NCBI GenBank assembly: GCA_028688815.1
Contig: JAQTXJ010000006.1
Span: 1 to 51,327 of the forward strand
Direction of reading: 5' to 3'
DNA: 51,327 bases
Source: a bacterium
Lineage (GTDB): Bacteria > Hydrothermota > UBA3073 > JACQXS01 > JAQTXJ01
The translations under genes were made by a program, and so were the position numbers. Shown in pieces: positions 1 through 7,860 of this stretch. A model generated the notes under the pieces. It saw nothing but the letters and a program-made list of their open reading frames with translations. It was not told where the DNA came from and did no database searches. Positions within the stretch are counted from its first letter, which is position 1; each line of letters opens with the position of its first letter.

Positions 1-16
1 TCTTTAGCGCGAATTT

Positions 17-1231
17 CTATTTCTTTATGGCTGTTTCGGAGTCTTGTTTATCGCCCCAGACGATTATAATGGCGTCGGTTGGTTGGGCGGATAGTTTAGC
101 GGATATAGTTTTCCATTCTTTCGGGGACAAGTTTTTGTTTGCGGTTTCGGAAGATATTATATTAGGAAGGGTATTAAGGCAAGCGATAACTCTGACTCTG
201 TCGGAGATTTCGTTTTCAAAAGTCTGCTCGGGTTGAGTGGGGTAGGAGAGGATATTTTTGAATTTAGGCAAGAGCACGGCATTTACGAGAAGGTCTTTTT
301 TTAGCGCTTTTTGTATGGGTTCGTAGGTTGTATTTTTGAGCAAGTTTGAGATATTAATAGTTTTTATTTTATAAGATTTTTCGGATAGTTTTCTTTTTTT
401 GAGTTCGGCTTTAATTTCGAGAAGTGCTTTTTGGCGCATAGCTTCGTTGTGGACGAGTTCGGGGATAAGAGGAATTCTGGAAACGCCTTTAATTTCTATA
501 CGGGTTCCGCCGGTGATACTGACGTTTACGTCCTGTCTTGTGGCGCCGATGCCCGTGCGGACTTTTCCTGTGACGCGAGTCAGGCGTCTGATAATTTGAG
601 CTACTTCAGCGGCTTCTCGGGGATTTTTCATATCCGGGTAAGTAACGGTTTCGATAAGTGGCATACCGAGTCGGTCTGTTTTGTATATTCGTAGGTGCCC
701 TTTATCGGATATTTCCCTGCAAGCGTCTTCTTCAAGGCCGAGCTGGCGGATTTGAATTTTTCTGTTTTTGTAGGGTATGGTGCCTTCAATTCCGACGATA
801 GTAGTTCTTTGGAATCCTGTTGGGATGCTTCCGTCGAGGTATTGTTTTCTTGCTATATGAAGTTCGCTGACAAGGTTGCATTTGAGGAGGATTGCGATTT
901 CGAGGGCAATATCAAGAGCTTCGTTATTGAGGGGGAAGGGGGGAGTATCATCGAATTCATAGGTGCAAGCGGTTTCGTGGTTTAGTCTATAGAGGATGTT
1001 TTTTTTTGTTTTAAATTCCATAAGGGCGGTACCGTCGTAAACGCCGAGTTCCGATAGAGTAGGACGCATATGTCTGAGAATTTCGGCATCGTATTCGTTT
1101 GTATAAAGGCCTGCGGGACAGTGGCAGAAGAGTTTTTCTTTAGTAAAGAGCTGTTGGTGGATTTCGAGACCGCATTTAAAACCGAGTTTTTCGTATTCTT
1201 TATCGGATAATTTACCAAATTTTTTTATCAT
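17..1231 (-). CDS. gatE: Archaeal-type Glu-tRNA(Gln) amidotransferase subunit E, 3' part frameshifted at window edge
   Basis: GatE, with the asparaginase-like GatD, converts Glu-tRNA(Gln) to Gln-tRNA(Gln). The N-terminus carries the GatE form GLEIHQQL followed by LFCHCP, where GatB would read GLEVHVQL. It continues with RHMRPTLSELG, YLDGSIPTGFQRT and QLGLEEDACREI, all typical of the GatB/E cradle, and then the start of the AspRS-like insertion (about residues 270-404). Archaeal GatE is about 620 residues; here a TAG at 17-19 ends the frame at 404. Adding one A to the ATAAAG run (plus-strand positions 23-28) removes the stop and gives AIKEIEIRAK up to base 1, which resembles the continuing family sequence. 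So this is a frameshift or a sequencing error, and the rest lies outside the window. GatD is not in view. The gene is divergent from the desulfurase gene. Identity is firm; the integrity of the reading frame is not. Confidence 0.88.
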   Translation of the reverse strand: MIKKFGKLSDKEYEKLGFKCGLEIHQQLFTKEKLFCHCPAGLYTNEYDAEILRHMRPTLSELGVYDGTALMEFKTKKNILYRLNHETACTYEFDDTPPFPLNNEALDIALEIAILLKCNLVSELHIARKQYLDGSIPTGFQRTTIVGIEGTIPYKNRKIQIRQLGLEEDACREISDKGHLRIYKTDRLGMPLIETVTYPDMKNPREAAEVAQIIRRLTRVTGKVRTGIGATRQDVNVSITGGTRIEIKGVSRIPLIPELVHNEAMRQKALLEIKAELKKRKLSEKSYKIKTINISNLLKNTTYEPIQKALKKDLLVNAVLLPKFKNILSYPTQPEQTFENEISDRVRVIACLNTLPNIISSETANKNLSPKEWKTISAKLSAQPTDAIIIVWGDKQDSETAIKK

Positions 1232-1502
1232 TATTTTTTTAGATGAATAAGATTATATTGCATTTTTTTAGAAGTTGTCAAATGTTTTTTTGGGAAAGAT
1301 AGAGGAAACCTTTAACCATCCCACCTGCTAAGGCGGGATAAACTCCGAGCACAGAGAAATATAGAGTTAAAGATAAAAACAGGAAGAAAAAACGGAAAAG
1401 AGTTGCTACAGAGTACACAAAGTTTGACATTACACACAGAGATATAGGGGACAAAGAGAAAGAGAGAAGTATACTGCACTTACACTCTTCATAATTTTTA
1501 TT
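1232..1502. other. Intergenic spacer between gatE and the desulfurase gene
   Basis: There is no credible gene here. It contains a hairpin-forming palindrome (listed separately) and then a purine-rich stretch with repeated ACAGAGA, CACAGAGA and ACACACAGAG strings of the same flavour as the spacers after the next three genes. A TTGACA at 1424-1429 has no well-spaced -10 partner. Confidence 0.5.
1318..1339. repeat. Imperfect palindrome ATCCCACC...GGCGGGAT
   Basis: The two arms ATCCCACCT and AGGCGGGAT pair with one A-C mismatch around a GCTA loop. It is unusually G+C rich for this AT-rich DNA. It could be the terminator-like end of an RNA or one copy of a dispersed palindromic repeat. I found no second copy in the window and there is no T-run on either side, so its function is unknown. 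Confidence 0.45.
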
Positions 1503-1530
1503 TTGACAGAATGAGAAAACAGGTTAATCT
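1503..1530 (+). promoter_or_regulatory. Promoter TTGACA-N16-TAATCT, probably leaderless
   Basis: A perfect -35 (TTGACA, 1503-1508) is followed after 16 bases by TAATCT (1525-1530). The preferred start codon at 1538 is only 7 bases beyond the -10, so the transcript would begin at or next to the ATG. This would explain the lack of a Shine-Dalgarno sequence and argues against the upstream ATG at 1511, which lies inside the promoter. Confidence 0.5.
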
Positions 1531-1537
1531 ATTAATT

Positions 1538-2722
1538 ATGAAAGTTTATCTGGATAATGCTGCGACTTCTTACCCGAAACCTGATTGCGTGATAAAGGCG
1601 ATGAGAGGGTATTTTAAGGATATCGGGGCTAATTGCGGGCGTTCTGCTTATAAATCGGCGCAGGAAACAAGTAGGTTGATTTTTGAGACAAGAGAAAGTA
1701 TTGCGAAATTGATAGACGTGAAAGATTCTTCGAGAGTTGTTTTTATGGCTAATGCTACGGAAGGACTAAATACGGCAATTCTTGGTAGTGTTAAAGAAGG
1801 GGACGAAGTCATTACCACAAGTATGGAACATAACTCTGTTATGCGGCCGCTGAGGTTTTTAGAAAAAGAAGGGAAGATAAGATTGGAAGTTGTTAAGTGT
1901 TCGGAAAAAGGTGAGTTAGACCCGGATGATATAAAAAAGAAAATTACTAAAAAGACGAGGTTGGTTGTTTGCGTCTCAGCATCAAATGTGGTTGGGACGA
2001 TAATGCCTATTCGCGAGGTTGGAAAGATTACAAAAGAAAGAGGGGTATTGTTTCTTGTAGATGCGGCGCAGACGATTGGGAATCTAAAAATAGACGTGAA
2101 AAAAGACAACATTGATATGCTTGCTTTTTCAGGGCATAAAGGGCTTATGGGACCACAGGGGACAGGGTGTTTATACATAGGAGAAGGGGTAAATCCGATA
2201 CCGTTAAGGTTTGGAGGAACCGGGAGCAAGTCCGAATGTGAATTTCTACCGGAGTTTTTGCCCGATAAATATGAGAGTGGGACACTTAATACTATAGGGA
2301 TAATTGGGTTGGGAGCGGGAGTGAATTTTGTATTGAAGGAAGGATTAGAGAGGATAAAAAAAAGAAATCAGAAAGTAACAAAATATTTACTTGATGAGTT
2401 GAAAAAAATAGATAATGTGACTATTTACGGAGTAAAAGATTGTCTAAAACAAACTTCGGTGGTTTCTTTTAATGTTAAGGGGAAAAGGCCGTCGGAGGTA
2501 GGGGAGAAGTTGGACAAGAAATATAATATAGCGGTGAGGTGTGGATTGCATTGTTCACCGATTGCACATAAGACTATGGGTACGTTCCCGGAGGGGACAG
2601 TGAGGGTGAGTACGGGGTGGTTTAATACGAAGGAAGAGGTGGAATATTTTGGATTGGGGATTTCGGAATTGGGATTGAGAAATAAAAAGAAACTAAAAAA
2701 GACAATAGAGAACATAATATAG
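1538..2722 (+). CDS. Cysteine desulfurase / selenocysteine lyase family (NifS-CsdB-like)
   Basis: PLP-dependent aminotransferase class V enzyme that would remove sulfur from cysteine (or selenium from selenocysteine) for cofactor assembly. The start MKVYLDNAATSYPKP is the standard family N-terminus, so I use the ATG at 1538; an ATG at 1511 adds nine non-conserved residues. Seen in the 394-residue product: the MEHNSV segment, the cofactor aspartate in LVDAAQT, the PLP lysine in SGHKGLMGPQGTG (K201), and RCGLHCSP with Cys335 and Cys339, where Cys339 aligns with the sulfur-accepting cysteine. The SGHKGLMGPQGTG form points to the subfamily of stand-alone desulfurase-like proteins rather than housekeeping IscS. 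No scaffold gene (iscU, sufU) adjoins it, so the acceptor is unknown. Confidence 0.85.
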   Translation: MKVYLDNAATSYPKPDCVIKAMRGYFKDIGANCGRSAYKSAQETSRLIFETRESIAKLIDVKDSSRVVFMANATEGLNTAILGSVKEGDEVITTSMEHNSVMRPLRFLEKEGKIRLEVVKCSEKGELDPDDIKKKITKKTRLVVCVSASNVVGTIMPIREVGKITKERGVLFLVDAAQTIGNLKIDVKKDNIDMLAFSGHKGLMGPQGTGCLYIGEGVNPIPLRFGGTGSKSECEFLPEFLPDKYESGTLNTIGIIGLGAGVNFVLKEGLERIKKRNQKVTKYLLDELKKIDNVTIYGVKDCLKQTSVVSFNVKGKRPSEVGEKLDKKYNIAVRCGLHCSPIAHKTMGTFPEGTVRVSTGWFNTKEEVEYFGLGISELGLRNKKKLKKTIENII

Positions 2723-2770
2723 ACAGGGATTAACACAGATTAAGAGAGTTTGTAGAAAGAGAAAATAAAA
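2723..2770. repeat. Purine-rich degenerate spacer
   Basis: A short spacer with GGGATTAACACAGATTAAG and AGAGAG strings, similar in composition and words to the spacers at about 1341-1470, 3551-3691 and 5041-5105. It looks like a decayed copy of a dispersed non-coding element; there is no clear unit length. Confidence 0.3.
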
Positions 2771-3550
2771 ATGTTTAAGAGAGAGAAGGGGGGTACAAAG
2801 AGGCAGAAAAAGTATTCTATTGTTATAATTCCTGACGATGGAAGCAAAATAAAGAAGTATGCTTTTTCGCAGAGAGGAGTAAATGCGTTGAAAGTAGTAT
2901 TTGTTTGTATTATTCTTGGAATTCTGGGGCTTGGACTTGAGTATGGAAATATGATACAAAAAAACTTAAAAATAAAGGAACTCGAGGAACATAATAAGGA
3001 ACTTGTTGAAAGATATGGGAAGCTCCAGACTTTTGAAGAAGAGTTTGCGCAATTTAAGGAACGTGTTTTTAAGCTGGCAAATATGTTAGGAGTGGAATCG
3101 AAAACATTGAGTCCATCCGAAAATATTTCCGTTAACCAAGAGGTGAATGAAAACGGATTATCAGAAAATGTTTCTGAAAAACCTGAAGGGTTACCGTTTT
3201 TGAAAGGGACGAAAAATTGGGTAAGCCGTTTTTTTTCGGATTATCATTCGGGGATGGATTTTTCCGCTTCACTTGGAACGACAGTTATTAGCACTATGGA
3301 GGGGGTGGTTAAATTTGCAGGATGGAATGATACGCTTGGAAATATAGTGAATATTAGCAATGAAGAGACGGGATATGGGACGGTTTACGGGCATTTGACG
3401 AAGTACAGCGTAACGGGCGGGGAAAAGATTTCCAAAGGGAATGTGATTGGGTATGTGGGTTCGACGGGTAGAAGCACGGCGCCGCATCTTCATTATGAAG
3501 TGTGGTTGGACGGGGAAGCAAAAGACCCGAGGCTGTATGTGGGGGAGTGA
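2771..3550 (+). CDS. M23-family (LytM) peptidoglycan endopeptidase, membrane anchored
   Basis: Zinc metallopeptidase predicted to cut peptidoglycan cross-links in the periplasm. The basic cytoplasmic N-terminus (about residues 1-38) is followed by one transmembrane segment (about 41-57), a coiled-coil stretch rich in K and E (about 62-105), a linker, and the LytM domain (about 145-259). All metal and catalytic residues are present: H159 and D163 in HSGMD, H208 in YGHL, and H239/H241 in HLHYEV. The length of 259 residues and the anchor-coil-LytM order match cell-wall hydrolases of the NlpD/MepM type. The coiled coil may bind partners, as in division-associated LytM proteins. It stands alone between two spacers, with no clear operon partner. 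Confidence 0.88.
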   Translation: MFKREKGGTKRQKKYSIVIIPDDGSKIKKYAFSQRGVNALKVVFVCIILGILGLGLEYGNMIQKNLKIKELEEHNKELVERYGKLQTFEEEFAQFKERVFKLANMLGVESKTLSPSENISVNQEVNENGLSENVSEKPEGLPFLKGTKNWVSRFFSDYHSGMDFSASLGTTVISTMEGVVKFAGWNDTLGNIVNISNEETGYGTVYGHLTKYSVTGGEKISKGNVIGYVGSTGRSTAPHLHYEVWLDGEAKDPRLYVGE

Positions 3551-3691
3551 GGAACAATATAAGCCACGAGATTTCACAATATTAACACGAGATAACAAAG
3601 AACAGATTATAACTACACGTATAACAGACCCCATACAAACTTTAACTAAAGGACATATAAAGCAAATAAGCAGAGAGCAGGTAGTTGAAAA
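3551..3691. repeat. Purine-rich degenerate spacer
   Basis: A spacer with CCACGAGATTTCACAATATT, AACACGAGATAAC and AACAGATTATAAC strings. It belongs to the same loosely repetitive ACACAGA/CACGAGA family as other spacers in this part of the window. An overlapping frame running through it (3447-3707) is a shadow of the M23 gene. Confidence 0.3.
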
Positions 3692-5041
3692 ATGTATAAG
3701 AAAATAAGAGAGATAAATAAAGCCGTTTATTTGCTTTTAGGAATAGTATTAATAGAGATAATAGAAAGAGTTGTAGACAAGTTATTTGGTAGTGGAGACG
3801 GGACAATTGCTTGTTTTGGTATAAATCATTTTGTTTTTATTGCTCAGGCGATTCTTTTAATCATAGCGATAATAATTATTATAGAGAAGAACAAAATAAG
3901 GATAGATAAGAAGAATATATTATTAGCAACCGTAGTTTCATTATTTATGTTATTGATTTGTGAATTTGCTCTTTTTTTACTTGGCATTCAATCTATCAGC
4001 AATTTGTATTCTAAGATTCCGAAGACAGCAGATTTTTTCGTATCTGACTCTATAGAAGGCTCATATTTTGTTAAAGAGAAATTACCCGGAGGAGAAAAAT
4101 TCTTATGCAAAGAGTTTTTTAATAACCAGGGGTTTCGAGACAAGGATGAATTTGTGGCAAGTAATATAGATACAAGTTTATTAAGGATTTTATTATTGGG
4201 AGATTCTTTTACTTTAGGGTTGGAAGCTATCTGTGACGGGAGTGATGGGTACGGAGACATTGCGGAGAAAAGATTAAAAGCGCTTTTGTGGAACACAGGC
4301 ATAATAGGGATAGGGCAAAAGCAGGAATTGCATATGTTAAAAAAATATTATCCGATGTTAAAACCCCAGTATGTTATATTAGGATTTTATGACGGCAATG
4401 ATTGGAATGATAATTTATATCCGATGGGGATTAGTTATTGGTTTAATTTAGAAGGCAGAAAGGAGAAAGTCAATCTCATAAACAGGTACAAGTTATTACC
4501 CGGGGAGAGTATTCGTATTTTATCTCCCAAGGAAGCATGGGGGAGAGCGTATCCTCCTTATAGTAAATCGTCAAATGAAATAATTAGTTTTTTAGAAAAG
4601 TCCAGAGTCATATCGCTTTGTATAAATGCCAGCAGAAACTTTGTGAAAGATTTTAAGACTACATCAACAAGTTTAAAGAAATATCACAGACTAAAAAATC
4701 CATCTTTTCAGAGCGAGAATTTCTTATTGACGGAACCATCTCCGGACGAGTTTAATAAAACGCTTAATCTTTTTAGACAGATTAAAGATTATGTTGATGC
4801 GAACAACAGCAAGCTAGTTATTTTAATTATACCACATAAGTATGAGATTGAGAAGAGGACTAAAAGTGAGCACTATACAAAAATAATTGATATTTGTAAA
4901 ACACTAACTATTGATTATATGGAAGTTTTTGATGAATTAAGTTATAGTGATTATTACGAGTGGCATTGGAACAAAAGTGGACATTTGAAGGTAGGGAATT
5001 TATTAGCAGAGAGGATACAAAAGGATGAAGGTAGTAAATAG
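3692..5041 (+). CDS. Membrane-anchored SGNH/GDSL hydrolase-like protein
   Basis: The 449-residue protein begins with three predicted transmembrane helices (about 10-28, 46-64 and 76-98), followed by an extracytoplasmic SGNH hydrolase domain. Visible catalytic blocks are LLLGDSFTLG (Ser172), GFYDGND (Gly231-Asn236, the oxyanion block) and HWNKSGH near the C-terminus (His431 as likely base), the arrangement seen in AlgJ/AlgX-like polysaccharide acetylation enzymes and other SGNH esterases. The substrate is unknown; adding or removing acetyl groups on a surface or wall glycan is an inference from family and membrane location. It follows the M23 peptidase after a 141-base spacer without a gene. 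The ATG at 3692 is in frame with the first helix and has no strong ribosome site. Confidence 0.72.
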   Translation: MYKKIREINKAVYLLLGIVLIEIIERVVDKLFGSGDGTIACFGINHFVFIAQAILLIIAIIIIIEKNKIRIDKKNILLATVVSLFMLLICEFALFLLGIQSISNLYSKIPKTADFFVSDSIEGSYFVKEKLPGGEKFLCKEFFNNQGFRDKDEFVASNIDTSLLRILLLGDSFTLGLEAICDGSDGYGDIAEKRLKALLWNTGIIGIGQKQELHMLKKYYPMLKPQYVILGFYDGNDWNDNLYPMGISYWFNLEGRKEKVNLINRYKLLPGESIRILSPKEAWGRAYPPYSKSSNEIISFLEKSRVISLCINASRNFVKDFKTTSTSLKKYHRLKNPSFQSENFLLTEPSPDEFNKTLNLFRQIKDYVDANNSKLVILIIPHKYEIEKRTKSEHYTKIIDICKTLTIDYMEVFDELSYSDYYEWHWNKSGHLKVGNLLAERIQKDEGSK

Positions 5042-5111
5042 TTAGCAAAAACAGACAGAATATCAGGAATTCAGATTAAAAGATAACAGAGAACAGAAAA
5101 TAAGAAAAAGA

Positions 5112-5140
5112 TTGACATTTTAGTGGCTAAGATTTATGTT
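5112..5140 (+). promoter_or_regulatory. Promoter TTGACA-N17-TATGTT for ppdK
   Basis: TTGACA at 5112-5117 and TATGTT at 5135-5140 with the ideal 17-base spacer. The predicted start near 5147 leaves a leader of about 25 bases with the ribosome site AAGGGGG (5161-5167) ahead of the ATG at 5173. Because the next four genes are nearly contiguous, this promoter could serve the whole stretch to 12.4 kb. Confidence 0.6.
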
Positions 5141-5172
5141 AGTTACTTAAATTTATTTAGAAGGGGGAAAAT

Positions 5173-7860
5173 ATGGCGAAAGTTAGCAGTAAAAAAGAAA
5201 AAATAAGCAAGAAGGGCAATGTAAACAAGGGTAACGTATATTTTTTTGGTGGTGGTGAAGCAGATGGTGATGCCGGCATGAAGAATTTGTTAGGCGGCAA
5301 GGGCGCTAATTTGCATGAGATGACTAAAATAGGTATTTCTGTGCCTGCCGGCTTTACTATTTCTACGGAAGTATGCAATTATTATTACAAGAATAATCAA
5401 AAATATCCTGATGGACTTGAGAATGAAGTAAAAGAAAAATTACAAAAAGTTGAAAAAGTAATGAACAAGAAGTTTGGGGACAAGAATAATCCTTTATTGG
5501 TATCCGTGCGTTCAGGTGCAAGGGCATCTATGCCCGGGATGATGGATACTGTTCTTAACATAGGATTAAACGATGATTCGCTTGAAACTTTGATTTCCGA
5601 AACAGGCGATGTTCGTTTTGTTTATGACTGTTACCGCAGATTAATACAGATGTATGGAGACGTGGTACTTGGCGTTCCCAAGACTGAGTTTGACAAGTTA
5701 GATGCGAGTAAATTTTCAAGAGAGGCGCTTATTGTTGAATATAAAAAGATAATAAAAGAACATACTAAGAAGGATTTCCCGCAGGATCCATTTGATCAAT
5801 TATGGGGAGCTGTAGGGGCAGTATTTGAATCCTGGAATAGTGAAAGAGCAAAAACATATAGAGAACTCAATAAGATACCATCTGAATGGGGAACGGCAGT
5901 AAACGTCCAGTCGATGGTATTTGGTAATATGGGTGACACTTCCGGGACCGGGGTTGCATTTACGCGTCATCCGGCTACGGGAGAGAACGTTTTTTTTGGG
6001 GAATGGCTACCAAATGCACAGGGGGAAGACGTAGTAGCAGGTATAAGAACTCCGTTTCCCATAAACATAGCACAGAATTCCAAAGAAAAAGCAAACAGTT
6101 TAGAGCAAAAAATGCCTGAAAGTTACAAAGAATTAATGAAGATTCGTTCCAATCTTGAAAAGCATTATAAGGATATGCAGGACATAGAATTTACGATAGA
6201 AAAAGGCAAATTATGGATGTTACAGACTAGAAATGCGAAAAGAACGCCTGTTGCGGCAGTAAAGGTTGCAGTGGATATGGTAAAAGAGAAGATGATTTCC
6301 AAAGAAGAAGCGATAATGCGTTTATCGCCCTCGGACATAGATTTGATGTTACATCCGATGCTTGATCATACGGCGAAATTCGAAGTTCTTGCGGTTGGGT
6401 TGCCGGCTTCACCGGGTGCAGTATCAGGGGAAGTAGCTTTTACACCTGAAGAGGCGGTAGCGTTGAAAGCAAAAGGTCGTCCTTCGATTCTCGTAAGGTT
6501 TGAGACTTCACCTGAAGACATAGCAGGTATGGCTTCGGCGGAGGGAGTTTTAACGCAGAGGGGCGGTATGACTTCACATGCGGCGGTAGTTGCGCGTGGA
6601 ATGGGGAAAGCCTGTATCGTTGGATGCGAATCAATATCAATTAACTATGACAAAAATGAATTTACTGCCGGAAAGAATACAATTAAAGCCGGTGAAATAA
6701 TTACGATTGACGGTGGTTCGGGGAAAGTTATCAGGGGAGAAGCTCCGAGAGTTCGCGCATCATTGAAAGGCGAATTCGGTGAATTTCTTGAATATGCGGA
6801 TGGCATAAGAAGACTTGGTATCCGAACGAATGCAGATAATCCCGAGAGCGCGAAAGTGGCTCGTGAATTCAAAGCAGAAGGCATTGGTTTATGCAGAACC
6901 GAGCATATGTTTTTTGGAAAAGATAGAATTAAAGCCGTGCGTGAGATGATTCTTGCCGATACTGAAGAACATCGTCGAAAAGCTTTGGATAAGTTATTAC
7001 CGATGCAGAAAGAAGATTTTATCGGGATATTCAGAGAAATGGCTGGATTCCCTGTTATAATAAGAACGTTGGATCCTCCATTGCATGAATTTTTACCACA
7101 CAAAGCATTGCAAATTAAAGAATTATCAGAGGAGATGGGGATAACGGAAGACAAGTTGAGAGACAAGATATCATCGTTATCGGAATTAAATCCTATGTTA
7201 GGGCACAGGGGATGCAGACTTGGGATTTCGTATCCCGAGATAACTGAAATGCAAGCCCGTGCAGTTTTTGAAGCGGCTTGTGAAGTGAAACTAAAAGGGA
7301 TTGAAGTTATCCCGGAAGTTATGATACCGGTTGTCTCCGAGGCCAAGGAATTTCTCAATCAGCGTGAAATTGTGGACAGAGTGGCAAAAGAAGTTATGGC
7401 GAAATACGGTACAACTATTAAATATATGGTGGGAACGATGATAGAGATACCGCGTGCGGCATTGACTGCGGAAAAGATTGCGGATAAAGCGGATTTCTTT
7501 TCTTTTGGGACGAATGACTTGACGCAGACCACTTTCGGGTTCTCAAGGGACGATGTAGGAAAAATTTTACCTGATTATATAGCTAAAGGAATATTAAAGA
7601 ATGATCCGTTCCAGCAGTTGGATGTGGTTGGAGTCGGGGAACTTGTTCGTATGGGTGCGGAGCGAGGGAGAAAAGCAAATGCTAAATTGGAAGTGGGTAT
7701 ATGTGGTGAGCATGGCGGGGACCCTCATTCAATAGAGTTTTGTCATAAAGTAGGACTTAATTATGTAAGTTGTTCGCCGTACAGAGTGCCAATAGCGAGA
7801 CTTGCGGCGGCACAAGCGGTATTAAAAGAAAAAGGAGGGGAGTCTTATGGAACTGCTTAA
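5173..7860 (+). CDS. ppdK: Pyruvate, phosphate dikinase
   Basis: Interconverts pyruvate + ATP + phosphate with PEP + AMP + PPi in the cytoplasm; it can run in glycolysis or gluconeogenesis. The 895-residue length fits the family. In order: an ATP-grasp domain with YFFGGGEADGDA and SVRSGARASMPGMMDTVLN, a swivelling phosphohistidine domain with TQRGGMTSHAAVVARGMGKA (His469), and the PEP/pyruvate TIM barrel ending with FGTNDLTQTTFGFSRDD, GICGEHGGD and the late YVSCSPYR cysteine. The first 20 residues are Lys/Ser-rich and not part of the family core; the ribosome site AAGGGGG six bases ahead supports this start. The last 14 bases overlap the next gene, whose ribosome site lies inside ppdK. Confidence 0.97.
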   Translation: MAKVSSKKEKISKKGNVNKGNVYFFGGGEADGDAGMKNLLGGKGANLHEMTKIGISVPAGFTISTEVCNYYYKNNQKYPDGLENEVKEKLQKVEKVMNKKFGDKNNPLLVSVRSGARASMPGMMDTVLNIGLNDDSLETLISETGDVRFVYDCYRRLIQMYGDVVLGVPKTEFDKLDASKFSREALIVEYKKIIKEHTKKDFPQDPFDQLWGAVGAVFESWNSERAKTYRELNKIPSEWGTAVNVQSMVFGNMGDTSGTGVAFTRHPATGENVFFGEWLPNAQGEDVVAGIRTPFPINIAQNSKEKANSLEQKMPESYKELMKIRSNLEKHYKDMQDIEFTIEKGKLWMLQTRNAKRTPVAAVKVAVDMVKEKMISKEEAIMRLSPSDIDLMLHPMLDHTAKFEVLAVGLPASPGAVSGEVAFTPEEAVALKAKGRPSILVRFETSPEDIAGMASAEGVLTQRGGMTSHAAVVARGMGKACIVGCESISINYDKNEFTAGKNTIKAGEIITIDGGSGKVIRGEAPRVRASLKGEFGEFLEYADGIRRLGIRTNADNPESAKVAREFKAEGIGLCRTEHMFFGKDRIKAVREMILADTEEHRRKALDKLLPMQKEDFIGIFREMAGFPVIIRTLDPPLHEFLPHKALQIKELSEEMGITEDKLRDKISSLSELNPMLGHRGCRLGISYPEITEMQARAVFEAACEVKLKGIEVIPEVMIPVVSEAKEFLNQREIVDRVAKEVMAKYGTTIKYMVGTMIEIPRAALTAEKIADKADFFSFGTNDLTQTTFGFSRDDVGKILPDYIAKGILKNDPFQQLDVVGVGELVRMGAERGRKANAKLEVGICGEHGGDPHSIEFCHKVGLNYVSCSPYRVPIARLAAAQAVLKEKGGESYGTA

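Noticed and set aside
431-985. Open frames on the plus strand opposite gatE (431-694, 695-985)
   Set aside because: They are mirror frames of a conserved gene with no ribosome site or recognisable motifs.
1424-1429. TTGACA in the spacer before the desulfurase gene
   Set aside because: No -10 at proper spacing; the promoter at 1503-1530 is better placed.
1648-2229. 193-codon minus-strand frame opposite the desulfurase gene
   Set aside because: The plus-strand gene is strongly conserved and the antisense product has no family features.
3447-3707. Plus-strand frame bridging the M23 and SGNH genes
   Set aside because: Its first part is the M23 gene in another frame and the rest is spacer; no ribosome site.
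6645-7358. 237-codon minus-strand frame inside ppdK
   Set aside because: Shadow of the PpdK barrel codons; no start signal.
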